Shown here: positions 1-12,121 of the stretch, in pieces | Numbering within the stretch: position 1 is the stretch's first letter | Layout of the letters: each line of letters begins with the position of its first letter | Source: Cycas panzhihuaensis | Lineage: Eukaryota > Cycadophyta | DNA: 64,000 bases | Direction of reading: 5' to 3' | NCBI GenBank assembly: GCA_023213395.1 | Contig: CM041465.1 | Coordinates: 207,211,741 to 207,275,740 of the forward strand | The notes under the pieces: generated by a model | Database searches by the model: none | What the model was told of the DNA's origin: nothing | The model's input: only the letters and a program-made list of their open reading frames with translations | Position numbers and translations under genes: made by a program

Positions 1-159
1 TAGTTATACAAGTTTCTATTTTCCTTTGGAATTTCATCTTGAAGAATGTCAAATCTGGATTTACTTTATATGCAATCCTTTTCACAGAGACCCACTTGTA
101 AGAATAGTATAACAAAGATAATCTTGGTATAATCATTCTTGAAATAATAAACTTGTATT
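1..159. other. AT-rich flank, no gene
   Basis: Low-complexity AT-rich sequence left of the first LTR. No coding signal or recognisable motif is seen. Confidence 0.5.
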
Positions 160-475
160 AGGAAACACATATATAAGCAAACAAGGTCAATCAAGATCTC
201 TCACATTAGGGAGATCATAATATAATATACACACGGGACACCAGATTGTCATGGGAAACCCTTACGAGTAAAACCCATAATAATATTATTAATCACATTA
301 TTGAAAATCTAGTATAGTACAATGTTGGACTTTGATCTATATTTATAGATCTCAAGTGTCAAATATAATTACATTTTATATTCGTTATCTCACTACTCTC
401 GAGAATATTCTCCTATATATTATGCATATAAATAGGGTCGCTTTACATTAATTAATATATTAACATATTCCAACA
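160..475 (-). repeat. 3' LTR of element L1n
   Basis: Aligns along its length with 3663-3980. Shared blocks include GGACTTTGATCTATATTTAT and the AAATATAATTACATTTTA run. On the minus strand it starts TGTTGGAATATG, directly preceded by a polypurine tract, which marks it as the 3' copy. The left edge is uncertain by 1-3 bases. Confidence 0.75.
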
Positions 476-3400
476 TCCCCTCTTAATATAAATATGGGGT
501 AATAAGGTTTATCCTTGGGAATAGATCCCCTCTCAAGGATAATCATACCCAATATATACAAATATCGATATAGCGATATTTAGTTTGAGCTTGATGAACA
601 CGTCCACAAGTTAATCTCTACTTGGAGAATCTTCAACCTGCATCTTCCATGACCTAATCTTCACTCATATGTAATTGTTCTATGCCTCATATGTACTCAA
701 TTCTTTATATATGACTCTAAAAGTTCCTACAACCATACAATTCTTTCTATGCTCGATACTTTGTCTATATAACTTAGCCATATTCCTTTAACTAAACCAA
801 GAGATTGAGCCACTCGAGCCATGTGAATCTCCTCTTTAAGTCCATTAAGGAACATTGATATGATGTGATATGACACCTAACTATCTGAAGCTGCTAAAGT
901 AAGGATCAAATGAACTAATAAACAAAGAGACTAATGCATATATCTCTTTATACCTTAATCCTTCTTCCATAACAAACTTACTAACTTGAAAACCAACCAA
1001 GTTCTTTGCTTTAACACAACTCTCCATCACAAATCTACACTTTCTAGAACATTGGTATTTATCACAAGCTTTGACTAGCATGTTGATCCATGATCTTCAA
1101 TCATCCTATAAGTCTTCAACCATTAATAGAATATGGGGTTGCAATCCATGTTTCTTCATTTAATAACTCCTCATCATTAATCTTCCACTAGGTCTTGCTT
1201 TTGTCTTAAGTACAATGTTAGGCAAACAAACCTCCACACCTATTGAATAATGACTTGGAAAAGTGAAGAAATAAATATAAAACTTATAACTACATGACAC
1301 TCAACATGATACATTAATAACTCTTTAATTGACATCTAAACTAACCACAATGCATTCTTATGTAGATCATACTATTTATAAGCTTAAACAACCCATGGGC
1401 TTCAAACTCTTATAATCATATTATTGTAATCTTCATCTAATGTGTGTGTACTTTAATGCACTAAAGGAATCAAATTGAAGACTTCTGACTTGGTCCAAAC
1501 ACATAATACGAGGGGAACATATGCTACGAACAACACTAGAAGAGGCCTCATACAATTGTCCACTATAGCTTTTACCAAAAGAATATGGGAGGTAAACACT
1601 AACATGGACTAAACCTCACCATCTACATCATGATACTCACCTACAATGCAACCTTATAGGATAACTATACATACAATGATAAAGGCATCACTGATTTTAA
1701 AGCATCTCATCTTAGACCTTTCCATTCACACTTAAAATTTCATGGATCACTCTATCTTGATTCCATATCATATTTGTTCAAATATATATACACATTAAAT
1801 CAGTATCAAAATAGGACACAAACATTCATACTATCATCAATCCAACTAACAAAAGTATAATGGTCCATCATCAACTGACAACCATTCATATAAGTAAATT
1901 TTAAACTTCATCATCTCATATACATCTAATGCAATAGAACTTGAATGAATCTAAATAAAACACACTATTTCACTAAATAAATCACACATATATAAACTTT
2001 ATATAATGATCTATGTCATACTAACAATAGTAATAGAGTTTGCATTACACACAACTAAGGTGTCTCACACCCTTGTCACCCTTTTACTTGCCCATCTCTT
2101 GCCCTTAAACACTCCCATCTCTCACCATGTAATCTCACATGTAATAAGCACCTCATCACCTCAAATTCACCTAATATATGCCCATCAACCCCTCTTATAT
2201 AACACACATACAAAGAGGTAACCTATAGTTAACATCACCCAACAAACATGCCTCATGTTTCTTACCTACCCATTCTTGCCAAACTCACTCTCTCATGTAA
2301 ACACATGCTAGAGAGCCACATCACCATACCATGTCATCATCACAATATCTCTCCCATGTAATTACATACAAGAGAACATATAGTTGACTACATCACCTGT
2401 TTAAACCCTACCATGCAATTGCATGCAACAAGATCTCTTTGCCACATCACTTTTCTATAACACAAACTTGCCTCATTTACTATATATAAACATAAGGTGT
2501 TATAAAATATATTTAGACCACCTTTAAAAGGTACATACTCTCATCAAAATGCCAAAAAATTAGATATCAAAGAGGGCATCAAATAATGTCAAAGTATATA
2601 AGCCAAATATATCAAAGGAACCTTTTAAAAAGTGACAAAAGGCAAAATTTGAGAAGACAACTTTAAATAAATGATATCAAAGCGAACTTTAATGATAAAG
2701 AGAAACTTTATAAAGCATTATATAAATCATCAAAAGGAATATATAACTTTTATAAAATCAAACACCAATATATTGGTCAAACCATTCATAATGTTGAAAT
2801 GCCACATATAAGTTAATATTTCAACATCAATGTCAATAAAAATTTTCAAATGGCATCTATAAAGGGTAACATGGATTCAACTAAACTATTATGGCAACTT
2901 GTAAACCTATGTAATCCTCATATGGGTGACATGATAAATGCCTAGCACAATATTATACACATGGACCAATAATCAAATATATTAACCCACAAAATTAAAT
3001 TACGTTAGCTGCATATATATGTCAAACATAGGCAATGATGTAGAGGGAAAATACAACCATATAGGCTCTAAATATTGGTATTGAACAAAAGAAATATAAT
3101 AATGCAATGATATTAATAGCCTCACATGATGATAAACACTATAAAGAGATGTAAATATCAAACAAATGACAAAATAATGTATATAATCATGGGTGATATC
3201 ATTAAACTCTAAATATCAATGGGTGATTAATATATTAAGCATACCTCTATATATCACTTTATTTTCACTGCACAGCTACTATAATAGCTCTTATAGGGTT
3301 CTACACTCTCTCACTAGTATTTTGACATCAATAGAGGGCTTATAATTATCTCCAGGGCTTGCAAACTTAATGGCACCCTTAAATAAAGATATGGCACCTT

Positions 3401-3647
3401 CAACATGCTTAAACAGGGATCAAATGGTTGGCAACAAAGTCATAACTCATCCACACACATCCACAGAGTTCAAAATACCTACAAACAAAGATAGAAGGCT
3501 ATTAAGATCCTCTAATTATCATCTGCACCTCTATGGTTATTCTATAGGGTCATCAGACATGTGAATCCACTCAAGGAAGGCCTCCATGACTTGGCACCAA
3601 TGATTGGACCATCTAATAATGATCCACTATCTGTGCATGACCTATAA

Positions 3648-3659
3648 GATTTGATACCA
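3648..3659 (-). other. Primer binding site (initiator tRNA-Met type)
   Basis: The minus strand reads TGGTATCAAATC three bases after the LTR end. The canonical plant PBS matching the 3' end of initiator tRNA-Met is TGGTATCAGAGC, so ten of twelve bases agree. It fixes the element's direction as minus. Confidence 0.7.
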
Positions 3660-3662
3660 TTT

Positions 3663-3980
3663 TGGAAAATACAAATGTAAGCAAACAAGGTTAATCAAGA
3701 TCTTTCACATCAGGTAGATCATAGCAAAATATACACATAGGACATTAGATTACCGTGGGAAACACTTACAAGTAAAAACCCATAATAATATTATTGATCA
3801 TATTATTGCAAATCTAGCATAGTATAAAGTTGGACTTTGATCTATATTTATAGATCTCAAATTCCAAATATAATTACATTTTACATGTGTTAGCTCACTA
3901 CTCTTGAGAATATTCTTCTACATATTAGGCACATAAATAGGGCCACTTTATATTAATCAGTATATTAACCTATTCCAACA
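3663..3980 (-). repeat. 5' LTR of element L1n
   Basis: Partner of the repeat at 160-475 in the same orientation. On the minus strand it starts TGTTGGAATAGG and ends TTTTCCA, three bases before the primer binding site. It holds the short inverted ends expected of an LTR and no coding sequence. Confidence 0.78.
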
Positions 3981-4439
3981 ACTTTAGAATAATGTTCAAA
4001 TAATTATTCAAGAGTGAAAACTGAATCATAAAGTTAAATGTGATCATCCCTCCTAAAGTAAGTAAAGTCAAGGTCATCGTTATCATTAAAAAAGAATTGT
4101 TTGAAGTCAAATCAGAGTCATAGAATGAGAGTAAATTCATGTAAACCCTTTAATCTCCCCCCCTCCCCTCTCTCTCTCTCTCTGACTATACTATTTATAC
4201 TTGTGGTCTCAAGAGTAATGGCATATAAGCTAAGGTCTAAATGGCCTAAAATAGTATAAAAAGAAATATTAGCATAAACACTTACAAAATGAAAGAATTA
4301 ACTTAAATTTAAAATACATAAAATATGGCCCAAAATAATAACCTCTATATTATAATCCTAATAAATTAGACGAAATCAAATTCTAATACTTATATTAAAA
4401 GATATGTCTCTTTTAAGAAGGTTTTACTTCTAAGGTTCT
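3981..4439. other. AT-rich spacer with a pyrimidine tract
   Basis: No gene is seen. A strongly biased C/T tract (CCCC runs then CT repeats) lies at 4154-4183. The rest is AT-rich unique-looking sequence. Confidence 0.5.
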
Positions 4440-6804
4440 TGGAATACAATAGTACCATCTGATAAAATATAGATAACTTTTTACTCAGACTTCCAATTTA
4501 CCTAAGACCACTTTTATTAAGTTTAGTTTATTCATTTTTTAAATTTACCCTTAAAATGGTTTAGCCATCAGTTATGATAGCTTATCCATATGACCACCTA
4601 TTAGTTAAAGGGAGCTTAATAGATTTGAAACAATAATTTAATCAAATTTAATTTTAAAATTGGGTGCAATTTTTTTATCACATAAAAAAGTATTACATCC
4701 ACAAATATGTGCTTATGGGAAATGATTTTTTTCTTGTCAATTAAATTTCCATGCATAGTATGCTCTATGGCATAGTCTTATTAATATGGCATCTAGGGTT
4801 TTAGGTAATGTCTTCTAGTGAGGGTTCAACAATAGTTAGGGAATCATAGGTTGTGATGGCATTATGGTATGCATCTTCTTATTCTCCATGGTAATTCGTA
4901 TATCTTTTTATGTGGAAGATTTTATGGAGGTTCTTTTCTTCGTATGGCTATGTATATGGGTTGTTAGGAAGCTACTCCATGAATTTTGTAATAAATGTCA
5001 TTTGGGGGTGTACATAATATTATACAGTAAAGAAAGGTATAAGAACCAAGATGGTATTTCTCAATTTGAAGAATCCATAAGAACAAGTTGATCTCATTAT
5101 GCATCTCGAGCATTCAACTTTCTTAGATTAGTTAATCACTAAATCATCATAGAAATAATACATAGGATAAATAGAGCTTTCGATGATATGGCATGCACAA
5201 CATAAGAATGAAGTATTTCACATATATTTTTACATCAATGTATAGTCATCTAGGGATTATCATGGTAAATACATATTCTTCATAGTTAGTTCTTATTTTT
5301 TATGGCCACCTAGAGTTCCACATAACATGCAGATTGAAACATTATCAAACAATAAAGAAATAGGAACCAAATAGATAGAATACAATGAATGGAATGAATG
5401 GGGTGTATAGTTAGAATGACTGAAATGGATTTTCATTTCTACAAGTGGACTCTACCATTTTGATAACCAAATAGAATCTTTTTCATAAAATCCATTCTAT
5501 GAGCAAGTTTTTAATAGATGTCAATAACCAACAGGCTATCACTTCCTCATACAACTAAAATATGCCCTCATATTTTATAATAAATATAATAAAATTCCAT
5601 CATGAATGTCATATACCTTTTTCATGACTTTTGATTTCATTACGTACCTCACAAGCATACCTTCATCTTACTACTTTTCTTCATATAAACTTAGTACCTC
5701 TTTTAATTTCTTTTACTAACAGAGTATTGATTATTTTTTTGGTAGTAAATCTCAATTAAAGATGCTCATAGAATACTCATAAGTAGGACACTTATAACTA
5801 CCTTCATAAATGAATTAAAAAATTATCTTCATAAAATTATATCTTATTGTCGTTAGTTATGAGATTAGGTGAGATAGTTGGTCTGATAAAATCTTGATCT
5901 TTTTTACAGGGGGCAAACTATATTAGCAAAGTAACTAGTAATAGTTTATCTTCTCATACATCTTTATGGTAGACTTATTTATAAAATAATTATCAATAAA
6001 AATCAAATTACATACCATTAGTTTTATTATTTTTAATATATATAACTTCATTAACCTCTATATCTTTTTGTAGCTTCTGTCTATTCTTTAATCATCTTTG
6101 TCTTCTTTTTACCCCAAGGATCTCACTCACATATCATTAGTATATTTAATATTTAACTCATCAATCTTCTACATTCACAAACTCCTAAATTGGCTCAATT
6201 ATTAGCTTCATCTTCTACAAAATTTTTTAACTCACTATGGCTTTGTACAAGCTTATAACCTATCTTTATAATATCTTTAATAGTATGACTCTAACACCAT
6301 GTTAGAATTTATAACTTCATTTATGATACCATATTAGAAAATAGGGTATTTATATATTAGAATATCAAAAGTATGAATTATTCATATAACATCATAAGGA
6401 ATATGTACACAAGCATAACATGTCAAGTAAAGATAACATCACCATAAGTTCAAGCATTTATAACATGCATTAACTATAAGATATAGACACCAGATATGAC
6501 GTGGAAAACCCAATGTAGAAAAACTCATGGGAGAAGAATAGAGTTTTATAAGAGCTTCACTTATGATATTGAATAGATTACATCTTCAAATAATTCTTCC
6601 TCTCTTAAATTCTCAAGTGGTGGTGTGTACATATATATAACAATTTTCACCTCATAAATAACTTATTATATATATGATCCTTCTTAACATCTAATGGTAT
6701 ATTTACATAGATATGTATGATATCATATCTCTCAATGTATATGAGTGGGATTTAATAATAACATTAAACATTACATAAATATGTATAGAATCATATATTT
6801 TAAT
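4440..6804 (-). mobile_element. Fragment of non-autonomous LTR family L2, minus strand
   Basis: An LTR at 6335-6804 is followed on the minus strand by PBS-like sequence (complement of GATACCAT near 6326) and then interior sequence running left. The LTR and parts of the interior resemble the better-preserved L2 copies at 53161-53656 and 57496-58004. The block near 4561-4617 carries the same conserved module as the other copies. No 3' LTR is found, so this is the 5' part of an element. No coding frame is recognisable. The left edge is a guess based on where similarity to the interior fades. Confidence 0.5.
6335..6804 (-). repeat. LTR of family L2 (5' copy)
   Basis: Shares with 53161-53656 the block around GGAAAACCCAATGTAGAAAA and the same order of shorter blocks (an ATCATATAT-type stretch near the minus-strand start, the internal AAACCCAATGT box). 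A degenerate TGGTATCA-type PBS follows on the minus strand. Ends are approximate. Confidence 0.6.
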
Positions 6805-7309
6805 AATTATAGATTTGATCAAACTAATTATAATTTATCTAAATCACTATAAACAAGGAAAATATTAAAATTTGATTGGTTTAATTAAAGTAATTAAGGT
6901 TTTCTCAAATTTAAATGAGGTTTGATCTAATCTCTTTCAAATTTTAATTTTAGTGCCAAAATAATTTGATTAAAATGAACAAGGATTAGTCAATCCTTCT
7001 CTCAACTTTAAATTATATTGTAAAAATATTTTAAACAAACTAATTAGTTAAGTCAAATGATTATATGGCTACCCAAAATTCATCTAGAGGTTGTCAAACT
7101 AGAGCAATTCTCAAATGTACCATATGTACCACTTAAGACACATCATAAAATAATTACTTATTAGCATTTTCTATAAAACATTTTGATGTGAAGTATATAA
7201 AATATTACAGAATCCAAAAATATAAGTTCTTTAATTATTGCTATATTGTAAGTATTTTATTATTAAAGAATGAAATTTTTTTAAATCCATAATTTAATAT
7301 GCTACACTT
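6805..7309. other. AT-rich spacer before T1
   Basis: No gene, LTR or tandem repeat recognised. Base composition changes abruptly from AT-rich to about even at 7315, the T1 insertion edge. Confidence 0.5.
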
Positions 7310-7314
7310 ACACT

Positions 7315-9826
7315 TGAAACACTCTCTGCGGGGCGGTGATCCTACGTCTAGCAAAGAAATACAAAACACAACATTGACTGGGCTAGACAGCGAGGATCTC
7401 ACCTCGTGGGTCGTCTGTCGGGAGGCCGGGTACGGGACTGCAAGGTGCCTGGTTGCTTCCAGGTAGCTGTGCAAATACGAGGCCTTCCTACCCTTCGGAT
7501 GGCTGGGAAGGAAAAGGAAACCTCGCTCGTTGCGGCTTCTCAAGGTAATGAGAAGGCAACGAGAGGGCAACAGAATCAACGTGCAACGGGTGTGAAGTAA
7601 GGTATGGTTGGGGTATGCAACATAAACGGGTCTTCTATTTCTATGTAATGCAAGGTAAAAGAAAGCAGTGCAGAAAGTAAACGTAAAACAAAAGGCGTTT
7701 CCTTTTTCCTTTATGTTTCCTTATCTTTTACTTATCAAGCATGTACAAAAAGCAAGAATGATATAAAAGGGGAAAAACAAAGGAAACGCGAAGAATACCT
7801 GGATCCGGCAGTTGAGGTTGAGGTGCAGATCCTCTCTCTCGGTTGCGCTCCTTTCCTCTCTCCTCCACGCATGCAACGTCGATCGGGGCACGAAGGGGTT
7901 TACTTACCTCCCTAGGCATGCAAAGACTGAATAAAAGGAAAGGACGAAAAGCAAAGCTCGAAACGAAAAGGGAGAAGAGATACGTGTGAGAGTTGGCCAA
8001 GAACGGGTTGATCTCGTGCACCACTCCCTCTGACGTGATCCTGCAAACAAACAGAGAGAACACCTTCCTCTCGGGGGAGAGGCTACGAAGCACGACAAGA
8101 TATATGTGTATATACTGAAATGAAATCAACTAAACTAGAGAAATCAAGTTACGCACCAACACGTAACAAAAATGAAACAACACTACACGGTAAGCATACA
8201 AACTGTCATGCACCATAAAATGTACTCTATGGGACTGAGTATAGCCTTGGGATGGCTAACTCACCCACGAGAGGTCTCCACAGGGTCCGGGACGGTAATG
8301 CTAGCATGTAACGAGGTGAGACAGTAGTGACAAAGTTGCCTACACCAAGGGAAAAGAACTCAAACCAACTCTCTTAGGTTTCCCTAACTCTGCTTCCTAA
8401 GAAAGCGGGTGATAAAGGGAGAGAGGACAAGGGATGTAACCCTTGGGAGAAGGATGGCAATGGGGACGGAACCCACTATCTCCCTCTAATCCTCACGTGA
8501 AACCCTTTATACCGACTAGCTTAGAAAATGGTAAAAGAGAAAGCTAGAAAGGGAAGGATGAATCTCAAGGAAATGCAAAGAAATGTAACCAATCTAGGGC
8601 GGCTATAGTAAGTCACCACTAGCCAAGATTACTTGCATCCAATGACAAAAGAAGATCCCAAAGCAAGTATATACAAAAGAGAGGAAGGAAATTGCAAGTA
8701 GAACCATCAAAAAGCAAGGAAAAAGCACCAACAAAAAGCAAAAAATACCTTGAATGGAGAAGAGCATGCATGCATTCACTTGGCCACTTGGAGTAGCAAC
8801 CCAAGCAATGTCTAAGAGGTGGTGTTGGGTGTCCTTTGCAAGAGGGCAGAAGAGTGAAACTCCATGCAAGTTGGGAGCTTGAAAATGGGTCCTTGGAGTG
8901 ATCTTTTGGTGAGGAAATCCCTTGAAGCTTTGAGTATTTGTGAGGGAAGGTGGTACTTGTGATGGAGCTCTGTAGGGGGCAGCAATGGCCCTGCAACTCC
9001 AGCTGGTAGCAGCCCACTTCACCTCTGTCCAACTGTTGTAAGAGAAGTTCTTCTTTCAATGTGTCTTTTCCTTGTCTTTTTCTTGAAGAGTTGCTCTTAG
9101 AAAACCTCAAAAGTGAAGTGCAAGAATCCCCCAAAATGAATAAAAAAAGGCTTTTATGCCTTGGTCATAGCAAGTGAACGTTGGGGGCCTCGGGGCGCCT
9201 CCAATCGTACGGAGCCACGCGGCAGTTCCGTGAAAAAATGTGGAAACTGTCGCGTGCTTTCTCTTTTTTTAAATTTTAAACAGTCGTACTGCGACAAACT
9301 CTGCATCACAAACTCCACTTGCATCGCTTAGTTTACCGGTATCAACCTCAATTTAAAAGAGAAAAAATACAACATAAAATCGGTTTTGGGGCTAGGTCAG
9401 GCTAAGCTGAAATACATCAATTGGGGGAAGGCCTAGGCAGTAGGCAAGTACCCAAAACGGTGCAAAGAGTCCTATCTAAGGGTCAAACCGGGCTTATGAA
9501 GGATTTGCAGCATAAATGGCACGTTATAACAAGAACACACAAGCTGGCAAGAGCATTCCGAGAGACCATGGAGACATCGTGAGTGGCTGTATGCCATACA
9601 AGGTGTCGCATTCGCTAGGGAATGCCCCCGCTGTGAGTCGTCATAGGCTGAAGAGTGCCATTAGGCACATGCGTTATGAGCAGGCAATCAAACAAATGCA
9701 TATAGACAGGCATATGTCAATCAAACTACTCTAAACCACCTTAATTAACATAGGTAAGAAAAGTAAGAACATATACCGAACAAACTGTGTCGATCGTCTC
9801 AAGTCCATTCCCAATACCGGGAAACA
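7315..9826 (-). repeat. 3' LTR of T1 (2512 bp)
   Basis: Pairs with 14617-17129 over the whole length with scattered substitutions and small indels. It begins on the minus strand with TGTTTCCC and ends with TTCA. It is unusually long for a plant LTR. It contains no gene; several short open frames in it repeat in the partner LTR and look like chance. Confidence 0.88.
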
Positions 9827-10168
9827 TCGCCTCGCGTGAGCCTCCGCTCCGGGCGTAATGTGATGGCGAATGCTGACAATCAAGAAACATGAGTAGCACA
9901 TGCATATATATATATATATAAGCAATAAAGAGCAGCACGTGGACCAAGGGCGTAGGCAAGTGTCATGGCAGAACGCGTGGACAAAGCGAGGCAGAGACAA
10001 GGACAACGTAGGGGCGCCACGTGTCGCCCAAACATCGACCGAAATAAGCGGTGAAACGGATGCCCCTGCCAAGGCGCAACGTGAAGTAAGAGGGCATCGA
10101 ACAAAGTAGAGCGGGTACATCTAACTAACAGCGACCGGAGGCTTGGGCACGGGCTGGCCGGACAAGCC

Positions 10169-10270
10169 TCAAGGGCGGTCACCTAGAAGAGGGAGGCGAC
10201 GCTCAAGGATGAGGCAGACGAGGCTGTCAGCCTCAGCGTTGAGGTGTCTCGGGATATGCTGGATATGTAG
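10169..10270 (-). pseudogene. T1 archaeal-type RNase H, C-terminal remnant
   Basis: The minus strand encodes HIPRHLNAEADSL and a stop at 10169. The N-AD-L pattern after HIPR is the C-terminal helix of archaeal/plant-type RNase H domains. About 30 codons remain. The longer T2 equivalent at 24669-25090 shows this is a deletion scar, since the sequence upstream switches to the 28450-type spacer at about 10270-10290. Confidence 0.65.
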
Positions 10271-10565
10271 ATTTTGTAAATATGTAGATGCATGTGTTTC
10301 CTTCCGTGTATGGCCATATGTCTAACACGAGCACACACATCCACCGTAAGCAGAGGTGATCGAGAGGTGTGAGGTTAGAAATAGAGCGACATACACGTCC
10401 ACGGGGAAGCATAGCGGAATATGCAAAGGAAACAACAGGCAGGAGAAGGGAGTGACGATACTCCACGGCATCATCCTAGTTGGGGGATGCCCAAATAGGA
10501 GGACAAAGGTTCCCAAGAGCACACAGGAACGCGGGTTCTGCGAGAGGAACCGGAAGAAGAAACAA

Positions 10566-10735
10566 GAATCCATCTTAAATTGCCATTCAACCTGTGGTTG
10601 GGAGGAATGGAAACAATTTAAAATGGTAGTTTAGGCTCGTTTCGGAGCGAGAATCCATCTTAAATTGCCATTCAACCCGTGGTTGGGAGGAATGGAAACA
10701 ATTTAAAATGGTAGTTTAGGCTCATTTCGGAGCAA
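10566..10735. repeat. 85-bp tandem duplication in the T1 spacer
   Basis: Positions 10566-10650 and 10651-10735 are near-identical 85-bp units, both starting GAATCCATCTTAAATTGCC. T2 has a single related unit at about 28733-28817. The duplication is therefore specific to T1 or its close relatives. Confidence 0.85.
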
Positions 10736-11759
10736 GAAGAGAGGAAGAGGTGTGCCTAGACCCCATAAAGGTAGGGGTAGTCACACGCAGGATAGGAGAT
10801 AGGTGACGAAGAGTAGGCCTAGTGTGGCCAGGCCTACCAGTAAACTTACTATGGTCGGAACCAGATGAGCGCAACGGACCTGGCACACGACGGATCGCGT
10901 GGCAGGGTTGCATACGAGTAAGAGTGGCTCTAGTCTGAGGTAAGGATCTAGAGCGTGAAGAAGAAGCGCCTCTACGAGTGGCTCGTTGACGTGGGCGCCT
11001 ACGTGAAACCGCTCGAGGAGGCTGAGAAGGTAAAATAAATGGCCGGTTTAGGACCAGCGGCTCGGGAGCCAATGTAGAATGAGGAAGAACGGGAATATCT
11101 GATCGAGATATTCCCCTAGGTGCTTGCGAAACCAGGGTGACACGTTGAGGAGAGGGCCCATAACCCTTGCTATCTGAATTAGAATCACCCGTGAAGGGTA
11201 AGCAACTGTAACCACCTACGCCGATAGGGGCAAAGCTAACTAGGTTTGGCTCATGGCACGGCATAGGGTCCAACTGATGAAGGTTGGTCTCCTGAAACAA
11301 AGGTCCCACGGAAGGGGTAGCCTCCTCAGGATCACTATCTTCATCATCGAAAACAGCCTGGCAGGCTGGATGAGAGGTGTGAGACGGCATTGGCTCACGG
11401 GTGACAACTTTAACTCGTCCTTCATGGACAAATTTAAGTTGCCCCCATTGCGTGGAGCAGACTGCTCCCATCTGGTCGAGCCATGGTCGGCCGAACAAGA
11501 GGTTGTACTCTACATCGACGTCAAGTAAGAACCCGGCTGTAGCGTTTTCCCTCCTAAGGTGAGGGATAGGAGATCGCCCCGGAGGGACTTCGATCCTATC
11601 ATACCCTTGGCATTTCCAAGGGATAGACTCAAGAGCTACTATGCCTAGCTCCTTGAGCATACGCGCAGGCATAGCGTTAACCGATGAGCCATTGTCTACA
11701 ATGGTCCTCTTTATGATACAATCAAGAGTGTCAATGGTAATGACGAACGGGTAATGCAA
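10722..11759 (-). CDS. pro: T1 aspartic protease with basic tail (open, partial polyprotein)
   Basis: Retroviral-type aspartic protease that would cut the Gag polyprotein. The active-site loop reads TIVDNGSSVNAMP near residue 20; DNG replaces the commoner DSG/DTG. The conserved second motif NLLFGRPWLDQMG follows near residue 88. The frame is open for 345 codons and extends upstream of the ATG (ISFDPRDLPSP is in frame), so the ATG is internal to a polyprotein. After an acidic stretch (DDEDSDPEE) the tail turns strongly basic (SRRRPRQRATRRGASSSRSR, about residues 250-270). RT should follow but does not: the frame runs into spacer sequence near 10735, so the last residues are probably not native. 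The T2 protease has a different downstream linker. Confidence 0.7.
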   Translation of the reverse strand: MHYPFVITIDTLDCIIKRTIVDNGSSVNAMPARMLKELGIVALESIPWKCQGYDRIEVPPGRSPIPHLRRENATAGFLLDVDVEYNLLFGRPWLDQMGAVCSTQWGQLKFVHEGRVKVVTREPMPSHTSHPACQAVFDDEDSDPEEATPSVGPLFQETNLHQLDPMPCHEPNLVSFAPIGVGGYSCLPFTGDSNSDSKGYGPSPQRVTLVSQAPRGISRSDIPVLPHSTLAPEPLVLNRPFILPSQPPRAVSRRRPRQRATRRGASSSRSRSLPQTRATLTRMQPCHAIRRVPGPLRSSGSDHSKFTGRPGHTRPTLRHLSPILRVTTPTFMGSRHTSSSLLAPK

Positions 11760-12121
11760 AAGCTTCTCCCGCTTGCTGGGAGATGGGAGATCTCTGGGAT
11801 CAAATGAGATGACAGGTGGCCCATGAGAGGTAGCACCTATCGCATGGATGGAAGCATCTTGTTGGCCAAGAGCTTCAAGAAGAAGAGCACGCCAGGCAGC
11901 TTCTCAAGACGTCCATCAAAGACATTCCTGCAGCGATGGTGTAGAGCTCGTCAACGATAGAAAAGGGCTTACCCTTCCCTGTGGGTTGGGTAAGCGCCCT
12001 TCTAAAGTCAAATCTACCGGGGCGGACGGGAATAGTCTTGGGAAGCGCAGGAATCTCTAGAGGAACGGCTTCCGGAAGAGGATCAGGGTGAGATGTGGAT
12101 GAAGAGGCACCAGCTGCCTCT

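Larger units (their letters stand above)
160..3980 (-). mobile_element. Non-autonomous LTR retrotransposon, minus strand (family L1n)
   Basis: Two direct repeats of about 317 bp bound a 3.2-kb interior. Read on the minus strand the element runs from a 5' LTR (3980 to 3663) through a primer binding site resembling the complement of initiator tRNA-Met, to a purine-rich tract ATTAAGAGGGGA (476-487 complement), then the 3' LTR (475 to 160). Both LTRs start TGTTGGAATA on the minus strand. The interior has no open frame longer than noise. One short minus-strand stretch near 740-865 reads like a gag helix (FLNGLKEEI, then VAQSLGLVKG), which is suggestive only. The layout fits a LARD-type parasite that borrows another element's enzymes. 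No convincing target-site duplication is visible (GTATT on the left, ACTTT on the right), so either an end is off by a few bases or the copy is rearranged. Confidence 0.75.

Noticed and set aside
6270-6330. Two adjacent PBS-like strings on the minus strand
   Set aside because: Only the one next to the LTR end (near 6326) fits the spacing; the other (near 6290) lacks its own LTR end and is probably a coincidence or a small duplication.
7728-8129. 133-codon minus-strand frame inside the T1 LTR
   Set aside because: It lies within the LTR, is only partly kept in the partner LTR (15211-15432), and has low-complexity hydrophobic wording typical of translated non-coding DNA.
8603-9134. Overlapping 139- and 171-codon minus-strand frames in the T1 3' LTR
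   Set aside because: Broken in the partner LTR at 15946-16326, no motif, and two frames overlap; probably chance.
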